From assembly GCA_037974665.1 (NCBI GenBank), contig CM075782.1:45667851-45731850 (forward strand): a stretch of 64,000 nucleotides of DNA. Reading direction: 5' to 3'. Both the position numbers and the translations under genes were made by a program. The notes under the pieces are model-generated. The model had not been told where the DNA came from, did no database searches, and worked only from the letters and a program-made list of their open reading frames with translations. The DNA comes from Ehretia macrophylla. Its lineage: Eukaryota; Streptophyta; Magnoliopsida; Boraginales; Ehretiaceae. Shown here in pieces: positions 1-12,491 of this stretch (its first letter is position 1; every line of letters begins with the position of its first letter).

Positions 1-3000
1 GCCTCACATAAGGAGCATTGACAAAGTCAGCGTTTACACCAAGCCACTACATAAATGAGATTGCTGCCATCTCGCCACCTCCAATCAGGAATGCACCAAT
101 CAATGCCTCAACTACATCAGCTACTGTCTTGCTCTTGATTTGCCTTCTTCCTCTACTATAGACTTTGTTTGTAGGTGACAACTCCTCTTCTTCAAATGCA
201 TAAAATAGAGAATTGTCACCAGGGATGATCCACGTTTTAAGATCGAGTGGTTCATTACGAATAAAGCCCTGCAATTCAGATACAAGCCAACAAAAGAAAT
301 AAATTTATGTTCACCATACAGATGATCCTATGTTCCTGATAACAAGAAGAAGAAACAAGTTTTCTTCCATTTGAGGTACATGATGAGAAATTTCAGAAAA
401 GCAAAATGATGCAAATTTATTCATTCTCTGTTGTTACTTTATTACACTTCAATATTCACAAATAAGAACAATGGGCTATTAGCTATTCCTTGTTCTTCTC
501 TTACAAACGACACAATTAAGAATGAATTAACTATCATAAAAAGGTAATAATTACCAGAATTTTGCGGTTACATCCTAGCTTGCATAGTGCAGTATTACAA
601 ATGGTTTTCTCTCTTTTCGTACTAAGAAGACCCTCGTGATGATTTTGGTACGTTGTGAATAGCTGTTGACTAGTAACATATTTGAGAAATGAATCCCCAA
701 GCGTTTCCAGGGATTCCAGGTGAAGATTCTCTTGGCATTTTCTTGTCGTGATAGCTTCCAACACTTGATGTTTATAGCAAAGTCATAATCATAATTCAGA
801 AAAACTATTCAACATCACAAATTGAAACAAATATTCAATTATATACTTTTTTGCTTTGCTGACATATATTAGCGCTAGTAGAGTAAATCCATTATACCAC
901 ATGTAACAAGATAAATTCTCTGATCAACTGAACAAGCTAGTGACGCATGCAATTTGACTGGGCCACATTGAGCCATTAGATGGCATATTGACGCTCAAGG
1001 GCTTCACTGACATGGCACATAGTGGGCAAAAGAATACAAAACTTTCATTATTTATTTATTTATTTATTTTTATTTTTTGGGGAGGGAGGGGAGGGGGGGA
1101 AGGGGGGAGAATGTTTGATCATGATATCACCAGCAGTCTCAAGTCAAGGGAGAAAACGGAAAAAATGCAAAGCTATCATCTGAACTGAAAAACTGAAAAA
1201 ATGCATGAAGATTGTAAAGAACATACCTTGATGGTTGGGATAATAACGTTTTTTGAGCAGTGATCCAAATGCATCTTCTTCAGGTTGGCAGCTAGAAGCA
1301 ACGACTCAACCCGATGCATGATTGTCGGAGCACACGAGAAAGAATAGAGTGTAGCCAAAGATATAGGTGACATCATAATGAGACATAGTTCAGGTGGCAA
1401 CTCAACTGAGGCATTACTTGGCTCTACATTGTATAACAGCAAATTAGTCCAAAATAAAAAGGTGAGTTAAAAGTGTACAGAATAATGTAAATCAGTATGA
1501 TCTTCTTCTACCTATACCATGAGAAAAGGATTATTAAGAGAGATAATGAAGAGTTTATTACACAGAAGACAGTAGTAATGAAACCTTGAGTTCCAAAGAT
1601 AAAATTCATTTGACGAAGAAAAAGTAACATTGATAAAAAAATGGATGCATTTTACTGTTTCTCATCTTATTATATTGCTAAAAGAAAAGTATCTTTTTCA
1701 AGATGGTTAGATAGGTAGGCAAATTTCAATACATTCCCAAATATTATACGAATACCAAAACAATTTTTGTCGTTTCCCAAGATTTAAGTAACATTGAATG
1801 GTTAAACAACCAACGAACCTTTTGTTTTCTGCTTTCTATATTTGAGAAGATAATTTTCCACCCTTGGGACATGTCTACCATGTAGAAGTGATTGTACTTC
1901 ATACTGCAAGTGGATGTCATGCATGTACATCGAAGTATGTAAGACCTTTGAAATGATATTTGTAACATATTATCACAAACTGGAAACATAACACAACGTT
2001 AGGGGAGGTAAATCAAAAACTATTACAACCTTTTCTCGTAATACTTTTGGTAAGTAATAACTTCTCTGTCTTGCAGCTTTAAATTGGACTTCCCATCCAA
2101 ACCATCTAAAGTACCAACAACGTGATGCACATGACCATTGTGAGGTGTGCATACCAAAGAATTCTCCAACATGCAGCTGCACACCAAGCCACTCTTCATA
2201 TACACATGCTGACCACAATCACTGGCACAGAAACATGGCAGATGTCTACTGCTGATATTTTTTGATGGAAGAAGCATGGAACGTACACAGTTCTAATCAA
2301 TTAATTGATTCTTATTTGAGTCTGCAGTTGGGAGAAGAAGATAGTCGAAGGCAAGAAAATCATTCTTTCTGTCAAACGCACCTAGAGCTTCATTCAGCTT
2401 ATTCAAACTGTGATCTAGTAAAATCCTAAGCAGAGTCACTTGAAACCTTCGACACATCAAAACCTGCCAAACAAATTTGACGATGACAAGAAATTCAGGT
2501 CCTAATTCCATGTATTTCATGTTGGGTTAACAAATGTACTTAGACATAAAAACGTTAGTATACCTGTTCAGAAGTAAATCGAATTGCTCCAACATATCTC
2601 ATACATATTTTCGAGCTAATGCTATCATCAACATGGTCCAAAGCTATCGATTCGTCATGAAAATCAAACCTAGACCTTACAGCAAGCAGAACATCACAAT
2701 GCTCAGCATTGCAGTAAAAGTTGTTCTGCAGCTCGAATAAGTAGCAGTAGTACAATGTTTCAGATTCATTGTTGCGGTAGTGAATCAATTGAGGTGGGAA
2801 GTACTGTAATTGTTCATTATTGTACTCAAAGCCTGTGGATCACAACATAATTATACAGAAATTGATATGTGAAAATATTGTTTAAAGCAATGAAATTGTG
2901 TTCTTCCCATAATTGATAAAGAAAGAAATGGGCGAACTTAAATTACCCAATTCTTGGACATTGGCTTCTTCCTCAACAATATATGGCACAAGATTATCTG

Positions 3001-4499
3001 TCAAGACACCATCCATGTGAAGCTGCTTGCACGCTTCTAAACACGCAAGTTGATTCAGTATATTGATATTTCCTTCAACTTTTACAGTTGGGATTGGACA
3101 GCTTTTAGGAAGATGTAGAATGCAAGTTTTTGACTCCTTATCTATAACAAACTTAGGATAGGGTTTGAAGTACTTGAAAAATCAGAAGACCGAAATAGGG
3201 AATTACTTTTTAAGTTACAAAAATTCAAAAATGTGGAAACTGAAAGCACATTATATCGTTCATAAGAATAAAAGATTCTATGGACAAACCCATCAGAAGG
3301 TAGCCTTGAGCAGTAGAAGTGAAGCAATGCCACACTGGAAGACAAAGTGACAATTGCTCCAGTAGCTTCAACCTAATAACAGACCTCATCTTTCAAATCC
3401 AGAGGGGCACAAGGAACAGAACCATGATCCAAGGACTCCTTCCACATAATGTTTCCACTGGCTAGATAGTTCTCCACTTGTGTAAGGGTTGAACTATCAT
3501 TCCTACGATTTCAGTAAGCAAATTAACAAAGAATGGCATGAAAAAGAAATGATCACTACCAAAACCACTGAAACCTACAACATCATAAAATGTTCTAAAT
3601 AAACACCATAAAAAACAGATAAAGCATTAGAATTTTACCGAACGAAAATTAAACAGTGACTCCAGAATTTCCTATAACAGTAAGGCATAAACAAAACAAC
3701 AGCAAATAGAATTCCAGAAACATGATAAACCACATGTTTAGTTAAACCCCACGGTCCTAAATTGTATGCTTTGGTGTTATCTGGTAGAACACTCGAACAT
3801 AAGGTGGGAGGTGAAAACACATATTGAGAAGGATAAGCAGTTTCCTTTTACACTACGAATTAATAAAATATGAGAAAGTATTTATGGCATATGTTCATGC
3901 CAAACCCAAAATCACTTTGGAACAAATAAGAAAAGGTAGTTAAGTAAGTTTCATACTAAATGTTTGCACTAAAAAGGCCTCCATGCACTACAAGAAACTA
4001 TACCTTTTTGTCATCATGATGAAATCTGAGTTGTGCTTACGAGCACGGCCACGGGACTGAATAAAACTAGAAATGGTTGCCGAGGGATCAAATCTAATTA
4101 CAAGATTGCAACTCTGGACATTCAAGCCCTCTTCAAGAATGGAAGTTGCAACTATGATGTTCACCTGCAACATGACATGTTCACATGCAAGAATCTTAGC
4201 AATAGATATTCTCTTTCATAAATAATAATTTTATTCTATACTATTAGTAAGGCACCCACCGTGCCTCTCTGGAATTCTTCAACAATTTTGTGTTGTTCTT
4301 GTCTGCTCCGTGACAGGAGCCCAGATTGATGTCTTGCCATGTATTCGGTCTTCCATCCACTCAATTCCAGGTGTACCTCATTTAATAGAGATCGAAGGAC
4401 AATAGCTGTTATAATCCTCTCAACAAAAATTATACACCTCATATCCTTCAGGTCCCTGTGCAAAATATTGTAACATGTTAAGAATCTCATCATATTATC

Positions 4500-5480
4500 A
4501 AGCCAACGAAAGATATGGATAGTGACATATTCATGTTCGATCTCAACACATTAAAGTTTAGACACTGTTGTGGTTCTGATAGAGAAGCCTCCTCTATTTT
4601 CCATATAATTTTTTTGCTCCACCTCTCCTTTTCTTCATTAGTTGGCAGCATAATTATACACACAAGTCCAAGATATGATTTTATTTCACTAGAATATTCA
4701 TCATAGACTCGAGTCCACAATCTTCTCGCTAGCGATATGCTTAAATAGAATTCAATGGTACTATCATAAAGGATGTTTAACTGGGTAGAGAAACACATAA
4801 AAAAGAGTCGAATGGAGATTCTCAAATGACATCTAACAACAGGAACTAGGTTGTGAATGGTTGACCTTCAAGGTTGTGAATCTTTGGAAGTTATGCTATG
4901 GTGATTGGCTCTTGAATTTAGTTTTTTTAGATAGTCATTATTTTGAGGATTATGTAGATGGACACTTAGTCTATCTAGAGTTTTGATTATGAATTTGTTA
5001 TTTATTTGCAACAAGTATAAATGTTTAGAGCCTTGCATTGTAATCTTTATGAGGTTGCATTTTATTTTTATTTTATTTGTGGTTTGATGCCTTGCGGGCT
5101 TATCTTTTCAGGCGCATCCCTAAAAATTGGCTAGGTAGATTTTGGGAGTGTGACATAAAAAAATCACCATGGTAATTCGATATTATCTAGCACTATAATA
5201 GGCACAAACATATGATGCTAAGAAGGCGTTTTGACCTAGCGTTTTGGCTCCTACCAACAGGCATAGTTCCAATAAATTGTTGTTCAAAATTATTAAGGAA
5301 CACAGCTAACTGTTTAACTTGATGAATCTACACACAAAAAGCATGGGAATATTATCATTATAGGCATTCACAATGCGAACAAAACTTGCAATATAGAATT
5401 TTGGAGTTGTCTAACATAAAGTGTTAGTAAGTAAATGTAGTCCAAAAGACAGAAATTTCCTTGGGGCAAAAGGATTAGAA
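4500..5480. other. DCL2 interior where expected linker exons are not recognisable
   Basis: Between the exon starting at 5550 (SDLEYLL...QYEYSLEKS) and the helicase C exon at 4455, plant DCL2 normally encodes about 100 residues (the stretch including a YCLDDLG-like motif). I cannot find it on the minus strand here. The plus strand at about 4830-5155 instead holds unrelated AT-rich sequence that ends in a GC-richer stretch (GCGGGCTTATC ... GGGAGTGTGACA) resembling the end of an inserted element. An open frame at 4825-4490 on the minus strand does not look like DCL2. I read this as replacement or insertion plus decay, with moderate doubt because short exons are easy to miss by eye. Confidence 0.5.
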
Positions 5481-6204
5481 GAAGGCTAGATTTTTCGAGT
5501 GAATATTCATACTGCTGCATCAGAGCATACAAGAGGTACTCTAAATCAGACTGGAAGCAAAACAAGGAGGCTATATCTTAAGAAATTAACAGGTGATACA
5601 AGTTATTTTCCAAGATCTGTGGATAACATGAGCATGAAAAGATGTGGCTATAAAAAGGAATTTTTCGAAAGAAAATGATCTTATACCCTGAAAAATGTGC
5701 TTACCTTAGATTTTATCCCCTTCAAATCATCCGCCAGGCGTAAATATGAACAAGGAATGTCCATTTGGTTGTAAAACTTCATCTTTGGAGTCGCAAAAGG
5801 GATATGTTCAGCTAAAACGGACTCATTAATGCAGGTGTAAACCTTCATTCACACAAAAGATATACATTATGAACACACTATTCAAGGTGGAATTATCCTC
5901 ACGGGACGAATTGTGTGAATGAGATGTGCATGTCCTTTTTGGCAGGAAGAGTTCAAGCTTATACTTTTGATGAGTTGGAAACATCTCTTTCCCATTTCTA
6001 TTTACCCAACGTTTTCTACAAGTACTTTGGTATCATATTTAAAATCTAAACGCAGGAGAAGCCAAATGACATTCCATAATAAAACTGTTGTGATCCAGAA
6101 ATGCAATCATCAGGTTACAAAGTAGCATTTTTCAATGATCAATATTAAAAGATTAGATGTGAAGCATACACAATGTTCAAATAATGCCACATACAACAGA
6201 TCAG

Positions 6205-6205
<1 letters not shown>

Positions 6206-6284
<79 letters not shown>
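6206..6284. repeat. Compound (AC)n(AT)n microsatellite in a DCL2 intron
   Basis: About 17 AC units run directly into about 22 AT units. It lies in the intron between the DCL2 exons at 6530-6466 and 5842-5705. It should be length-polymorphic. Confidence 0.5.
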
Positions 6285-6287
<3 letters not shown>

Positions 6288-8837
6288 GATGCCTTTTAAA
6301 GATGGACAACAATATTCACACAACTGCAAGATGCCAGAAAGCTTCTCCAGTTTCTCGAACTTGTGCTCATTCTAATGTGCAGAGAACAAATGCCCTCGGC
6401 ATCATGATATTAAATAATGATTTCATTAGTGCTAATCCATAAGAAACAGAGAATGGTAAAACAACCTTTGAATGCATGAGGTTTTCTAGATGGCGAATCT
6501 GTTTCCAATGATCCTTTGAAGACTTTGGAGCTACATAAGAAAAGATATCAATTACTTGCTCATGTGAAAATCAACAGACAAACAAAAAAATAAAAGAATT
6601 CTGAAAGCACTTTATCCTACAAACCTTGAGCCTTTATAGGGGAAGCTGTCATTCCAAATACTCTGGGAAGCTGTGAATTCCCTGAGGCTAGTTTACGATG
6701 ATAAAATTCCTACAACATTAGAATCTTTTAGCTTAGCAATTTCACAAGTACTAAAAAAAATGTCGCAGCAGCATAAAAGGTAAAAGCAAGTACGTCAAGT
6801 AACATGAGAATAACAAACAATTGCAGAATATAAAGATATTTCCCATGTGATGTAGACTAGAGTCAATATGAATTTGTCTAGTTTTGTCAGAGCCAGTCGT
6901 CATCAGCATAAGTTTAGTCACACACCAAAATGAAAATCTCCCAGTGAAAGATGAAAGAAATAAATCGAGTCTGGATATCAAGCATAGACCACAGAGTAGC
7001 AACTGTCACACCACAACAGAACTTTTGTGTTAGTCTAAATTTTTGCATTAATAGAAGACCATGCACAAAACACACGACATAATGAGTGTCCAACTGACGA
7101 ATTTTGTTTAGATGACGTAGTAGTTTGAGTTCATATATTGACATGGAATCGTAAAAATAGTTGATCAAGTTAGAAATCAAGTGTTACTGGAGTAAAATTC
7201 ATCCCACGTATTAAGTACTATTCATCACATGGAAGCTGTCCAAAAGTAACCGTTTTTAGATTTTCCGTATACACCAATAGATAAGTGTGAAAATATTCTA
7301 ATGCCAACTAATATACTTCGATTAATGAGATCAAACAGAGTTGCATAATTAAGCATGCCTTTGTAAGAAATTATGGGTTCAGAAAACATACATTCATGAT
7401 GAGAGCATAGGGGTGCTTCTTTCTTGCATGGTGGCATTCATCAAATATTAGAACCTTGATCTTGACAAGTTTCAAAAAACCTTTGCTCAAGGCATCAAAT
7501 AAAATTTGGGGGGTCATCACAAGCACCTAAACATGAATGCTTAGGTTAATTCACAGCAAGAGATCACATTTTGTGCCAAAAGAGCTAGACATGAGGCTTG
7601 CAGATCTAAAATGTATCCAAAAGATCATGCTTTTGAGAAGAGAACAAAAGTACAAAATGTAGCGAAGCATAGGGGAACTACATAACAGATGATGCAATAG
7701 GAATCCATAATAAGAACACAATCAGATAAGGATTCTCCTCAGATTCTCTACAGTTGCTCCACACAGTTCAATTCATCCTGATTGTGAAGTCCAATAGATT
7801 AAAAATGTCGGGTGGTATAACATGTTAAATACTTGTACGCATCATCACCTACCATTTGGTTGATAACAACAGTGACTAGTAAGATAAGACCAAACCAACT
7901 GCACTGAATCACAATAATGGACTCCATAACACACATGATGGAAACACCAATTTGCAGTTCTAGTATGGAGAAAACTAGAATCTAGGCAAGCTGTGAAGAA
8001 CTGGAAATATCCAAATAGCATTGATCCTATCTCAAGCCGATCTTTATCTAAAAGATGAGAAGACAAAACCGGTACTTCTTATACCAGCCTACTCAAGATA
8101 TTTGTTATTTTAAGAATACAATTGCATACCTCGTAAGTATCCTGCTGCTGGTTCCATGTAGCAGCATCCCAAAAATCAACACCCATCTCTCCCCAGTACT
8201 TCCCCACTTTCAAGTCAGTGTGCATCATAATGGCTTTTGCTTGCTAGTATATCAAGTGAAAACACAAGCCAATTAAATGAAACTCTAAGTTCTAAACTCG
8301 CGGAGATAAAATATTTCACCATGATTAAAATCAAAGTTACTTATACCCAAGGTTACTATCAAATGAGGAAAAAATAGTATAAATGGAGCATGAGATGTAA
8401 TTATCAAATTGCATACTTGGGTGACTAAAACAACAGTAGGGACCAAGAAAACAGCGATATCAGGCGACGGCTTTCGCAGAAGATGAGCATAGCTGCGCAA
8501 GAGCATGATGGCAATCAGAGTCTTTCCAGAACCAGTCTCCAAGTACACAATTGTGTTCTGCTCGATTGCTTTTTCCAGAGCTTCCAATTGATAACTACTC
8601 CAAACAGAGGAAAAACAATTTATAGCATCAGCGCGCATATACACCAATGATCTTGAAATCTTGAGTCTGTAAAAATGCATATAGGGCAGATAGCGCAGCC
8701 AGACGGTCCTCTTGCTATGCACTAGGTCTAAAACGGTCGGACAGAAGGAAAAAAAAAAATAACCTTCTAGCAAATGGTAGTTTGTAAGCAGAGAGCTCTT
8801 GGTTTTCGTCATTCATAGGCATCTCAACTGGTTCCAT

Positions 8838-10980
8838 TCTTGCAATTTCTACACACAATATGAAAAGGGTATACATATAATCTCCATAAAACACATATAT
8901 TGTAATAAATATAATTTCCAATATTGTAAAAATCACAATTTTCACAGAACAAATATATGCTTGCCGTCATTCACACTCCTCATACAAACAAGAACCTTTT
9001 CCAATAAAGTAACAACAAGCACCATTTCTTCACCCACAAACAAGATACAGAATCTGTCACGCCCCCAAATTAGCCCAAGCAAATGTAGGAGTGTAACCAT
9101 TGCGAGCTTGAGAAGACAATCTTCTGAAGCCTGCAAGGCTAGATATCTTGAACTAATGAGCAAATCGTTCGGTATCCACTTTGGATCTTGATCAATTATC
9201 AACAAAAACTAAATACATAGATTCCGAACTGAGATGTAAAAGAATACAAAATACTAGTAGCGGAAGCCATATACTCATGGACTGGAAACAGTTTCCAAGG
9301 CAGTTCCAAGAACTTGTCTGATAAGCCCAACAACTCTGTGACACTGTCAAGAAACGTGCGAGGTTCATTTGATCCATTCTGAATAATTACTGCCCGAGGA
9401 GTCGCAACACATCCATATAAAAATAGAAGGGAGATTGACACTCACACTTATAAATTCAAAGATCTCCAAAGCTCAAAGGTCACTCTATCCGTAATACTAA
9501 TCACAACGAGACAGATGTACAAATCTTTTCGCTCACAAATACAGCCGGTCATCACAAAGGCCAAATGATAAACTGTCAAATATCTTACACGATACTTAAT
9601 TCGAATGGGCTGCTTAGAAGCGACTATCATATCTCGTTACTCCATGTTAACACTAATGAGTATTATCGACCTCCAACTGGCCTGAGTAAGTGACGTACTT
9701 TTATTCCTTAGAATAATTCATGCACAATAAGTCTTTCAAGTAAACATTCTCTCACACTTAACGATCAATCAAATAGTATCATCCTCTAGGATGTATCATA
9801 TACATGTCATATACTACCATTTTCTCACATTATATCAACTTAGTGATGCTTCCTAATGCCGTTTGATGACGATTCACCTCATAATATAAGATATTTTGAG
9901 GCATGCATAGTCATGTATATTCGTAAAGTCTTAGCTATAAACACATTTATATATAAAGTAGTTATTCCATAATCTTTACTTCCTAAATTAAACTATAATC
10001 TTAATACTTCCATACATGATAAAATCTTTTCATATTAACTACGTACTGCATGTATTCGCAAGCATAGAACTGGTAGAAATCGATCTGACTCTGTCCCAAC
10101 TTGGAATAGAGAACTTTTATCTTTTCCTCGATCATTTGATCAATCACAAGTCACAATGTATTACGTTATATTTGAAATGCAGTAAGAAAATTAACAAGAA
10201 AAAATATCTGAAATGCATAATCAAGAGCATAGACTTATATTTGAAATGCATAATCAATGGCCTAGACTTGCCGTACTGGAGGATTATCATGGAGGCTTAC
10301 GCCTTACCACATGTCTCCACGGCTTGAATTGTATGTAATAATACAGAAAATGCAAAAAAAAATCTCCAATGGTTGGCATATATATTAAACTCTTACTTGC
10401 TTTCCAATATAAGTTAGTAAAACCAACATAAAAATAGTTGCAGAAAACATCAAAGTTGTAAGCAAAGGTGATCGAAAGTAGAAAGAGACCACATGCATGT
10501 CTGCAGAGGTCGAAGATTGCAGAAAAACAGTCTATTTGTAGGTAAGTATATGCCGTTCATATGTTTTGAAGTGTTACAATTAGTTGATGTAGTTGCACTT
10601 GCAGGGATGGAAGATTAGATGGTTTAGTATATTCGTGGGACATATCTGTGTGGGGGCCACCACTTATGTGAGAAGCATTCTGATTGGTCTGATTAGTCTG
10701 CACCTTTCTGTTACTGGCAAAACATTGATCTTCTTGCGCTGCTTTCTGAACACAAATATACCTTCTTTTTTAGCTAAATTATTTCCCCGAGAAAAAATAA
10801 AAGATCACAGAGCACATACATTGTCTTTAGCTTCGTATTTTGTTGTTATTAAAAAAAGGTTGTTTTATCGACATGGCATCGCCAGTTAGTCACGACATGG
10901 CAACATATGATTTAATTGTTTTTTTTTAAAAAAGAAGTTTTGATTACATAAACAAATTAAAAAATTTAAAAACAAAAAAA
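8838..10980. other. DNA upstream of DCL2, no gene seen
   Basis: This stretch holds the presumed DCL2 promoter side and then AT-rich DNA. At 9055 the plus strand reads TGTCACGCCCCCAAATT, a TG-start typical of some plant LTRs. Similar TGTCACGCCC or TGTAACGCCCCC starts occur near 45064 (plus) and 40450 (minus), and phrases such as GTAGCGGAAG near 9255 recur near 17264. I could not define both ends of any LTR here. I see no coding exons. Confidence 0.5.
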
Positions 10981-10988
10981 AAATGTAT

Positions 10989-11032
10989 TTTGTCGCCATG
11001 TCTTCGCCAATTGGCAATGACATGGCGACAAA
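10989..11032. repeat. 44-bp near-perfect palindrome
   Basis: Arms TTTGTCGCCATGTC (10989-11002) and GACATGGCGACAAA (11019-11032) are perfect reverse complements. The 16-base centre is itself nearly palindromic around GCCAATTGGC. A weaker relative (ATCGACATGGCATCGCC ... CGACATGGC) lies at about 10866-10900. The flanks are A/T runs. Function unknown; it may be the core of a small foldback element. Confidence 0.5.
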
Positions 11033-11139
11033 TTTTTTTAATTATTTTAGAATAATTATAAAATAAAATTAAGAATTTTAAAAGATGGAAAAAAATAGGT
11101 TTTTTAGCTTTGGTATTTTACCTTTTTACTTTTCTAAGA

Positions 11140-11447
11140 CTATCCTTACCAGAGTCTTTAAATATAGAGACTCTGAGTCATACAATTATTACGTAATATA
11201 GTTAATTTGGTAAAACAAAAATTCATAAAGTAAAGATCAAATCCACCAAAAAGTGAGCCGGAATCTCTAAAAAGTACAAAGTCTCAATTCTTGAAGTTAA
11301 ATTTAGAGGCCTTAATAGAGACTTTGTACTTTTTAGAGACTCGGGACCACTTTTTTGTAATTTTGATCTCTACTTTATGAATTTTTATTTTACCAAATGA
11401 ACTATATTACGTAATAATTGTACGACTCAGATCTAGTAAGGATACCC
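11140..11447. mobile_element. Foldback MITE of about 308 bp
   Basis: The left half, from CTATCCTTACCAGAG through ACAATTATTACGTAATATAG to AAAAAGTACAAAGTCTC, reappears as its reverse complement in the right half, which ends GTAAGGATAC near 11445. The element is almost entirely two inverted arms of about 150 bp. It encodes nothing. The target duplication is not clear. A 22-bp phrase (TTTTTAGCTTTGGTATTTTAC) occurs on both sides, at 11100-11122 and 11472-11494. Confidence 0.5.
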
Positions 11448-11947
11448 TAATGCTTAACGGTTAAGTTTATATTTTTTTAGCTTTGGTATTTTACACCTTA
11501 ATTTTCACGATACCTTATTGGTAAGAGCACATTATTCTGAAAAAGTGTTCTTTTAAAAAGATATTTGTATCTAATTAGACATCAATAAACTTCAATAACA
11601 TTTTCTTCAAATAGTTTACTTTCAAGCAAATGATAAGAAAAGAAAAATAATCATAATTTCTCTCCTTTTTCGTAACATATATGGACTTCAAATTCTCTTA
11701 CTTGTGTTTTTCAAATTTAAGTATTCCAATGAATTCATTTAACAATTTGTTTTAAATAGATTTTTGAAATATTTTTAGGAAAGAACTATATTTGTAAAAG
11801 TACTAGAATGACTCTTTCTATACATTTTTCTTGTTTTCTAGCTCCTAAAACTATAATTATCAAAGTAACATGAATGTATTAACTTTCAGAAAACTTAGTT
11901 ACTGTGTACTTTTTCTTATTGAAGAAAATGTTCATTAATTAGTTTAA

Positions 11948-12325
11948 GGGTAAATGTTTATTTTAGTCTATTATGTTTTGTGTAAATGACACTTTCATCC
12001 ATTATCTTTTAAAATGAACTTTTTACTTTATTATCTTTGATGTAAATGACACTTTCATCTATTATATTTCAAAATGAACCTTTTAGTTCAATATGTTTCA
12101 TATAAGTGTCGTCGTTAGTCCAACTTCAAAATATATTGGAGGAAATATATTGGACTAATGGCGTCATTGAAGTGAAACATATTAGACTAAAAGGCTCATT
12201 TCGAAATATAATTGATGAAAGTGTAATTTACACCAAAGATAATGGACTAAAAGGTTCATTTTGAAAGATAATGAATGAAAGTGTCATTTACACAAAATAT
12301 AATGGACTAAACTAGACCTTTACCC
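11948..12325. mobile_element. Mutator-like MITE, 378 bp, 9-bp TSD
   Basis: The ends are inverted copies (GGGTAAATGTTTATTTTAGTC and GACTAAACTAGACCTTTACCC-like) and the arms stay complementary almost to the centre. The flanking direct repeat TTAGTTTAA at 11939-11947 and 12326-12334 is a perfect 9-bp target duplication, as made by Mutator-superfamily transposases. Inside, a phrase built on AATGACACTTTCATC repeats within each arm. No ORF. Confidence 0.5.
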
Positions 12326-12491
12326 TTAGTTTAAAGACAATGTTCATGTTATTAAAATTATAATTGGTATGAAGACAATATTCTTTAATTAGTTTAGAAG
12401 AAAAAAAATTATAAAAAATATACAATTCATATTTTTTTGTTATATTTTAAATTAATTTATGTGTGTGTGTGTATAAATATTATAAATTAAA

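Larger units (their letters stand above)
1..8837 (-). pseudogene. DCL2: Dicer-like 2 (DCL2), 5' three quarters, probably a pseudogene
   Basis: Plant DCL2 cuts dsRNA into 22-nt siRNAs in antiviral silencing. The ATG is at 8837-8835 (MEPVEMPMNDENQ). Exons read by homology and GT/AG borders: 8837-8764, 8594-8418 (Walker A ETGSGKT), 8243-8130, 7526-7392 (DECH box, FDECHHAR), 6710-6625 (FGMTASP), 6530-6466, 5842-5705, from 5550 (end unclear), 4455-4260 and 4164-4004 (helicase C, QSRGRARK), 3502-3290 (dimerisation domain), 3172-2947, 2832-2564, 2463-2030, about 1945-1819, 1423-1227, 764-555 (RNase IIIa, LETLGDSFLKY) and 268 to the left edge. PAZ lies around 2830-1820; RNase IIIb would lie outside the window. 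Signs of decay: in-frame TAG at 3375-3373, 2295-2293 (where relatives have Trp) and 49-47; a questionable acceptor before the 764 exon; and no recognisable exons for the helicase insert between 5480 and 4455. The family and symbol are secure. Pseudogene status is inferred from the stops. Confidence 0.5.

Noticed and set aside
988-1188. Small plus-strand frame containing a TTTA repeat and G-rich run
   Set aside because: It lies in a DCL2 intron on the opposite strand and is low-complexity.
2293-3375. Several in-frame TAG codons in DCL2 could mean TAG is read as an amino acid
   Set aside because: Nuclear plant genes use the standard code. TAG is the true stop of the DUF946 frame at 56214, and one lesion in that gene is TAA. 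Pseudogene decay is simpler.
3370-3385. The stop in the dimerisation exon could be removed by a tiny intron (GTCTGTTATTAG)
   Set aside because: A 12-bp intron is far below the plant minimum; the GT/AG look is by chance.
4490-4825. 111-codon minus-strand frame as a separate gene
   Set aside because: It has no resemblance to DCL2 or any family I know, and lies in a DCL2 intron or a replaced region; AT-rich chance frame.
11140-11447. Hairpin as a microRNA precursor
   Set aside because: Arms are complementary over about 150 bp with few mismatches, as in a MITE; there is no short conserved stem or small-RNA evidence.
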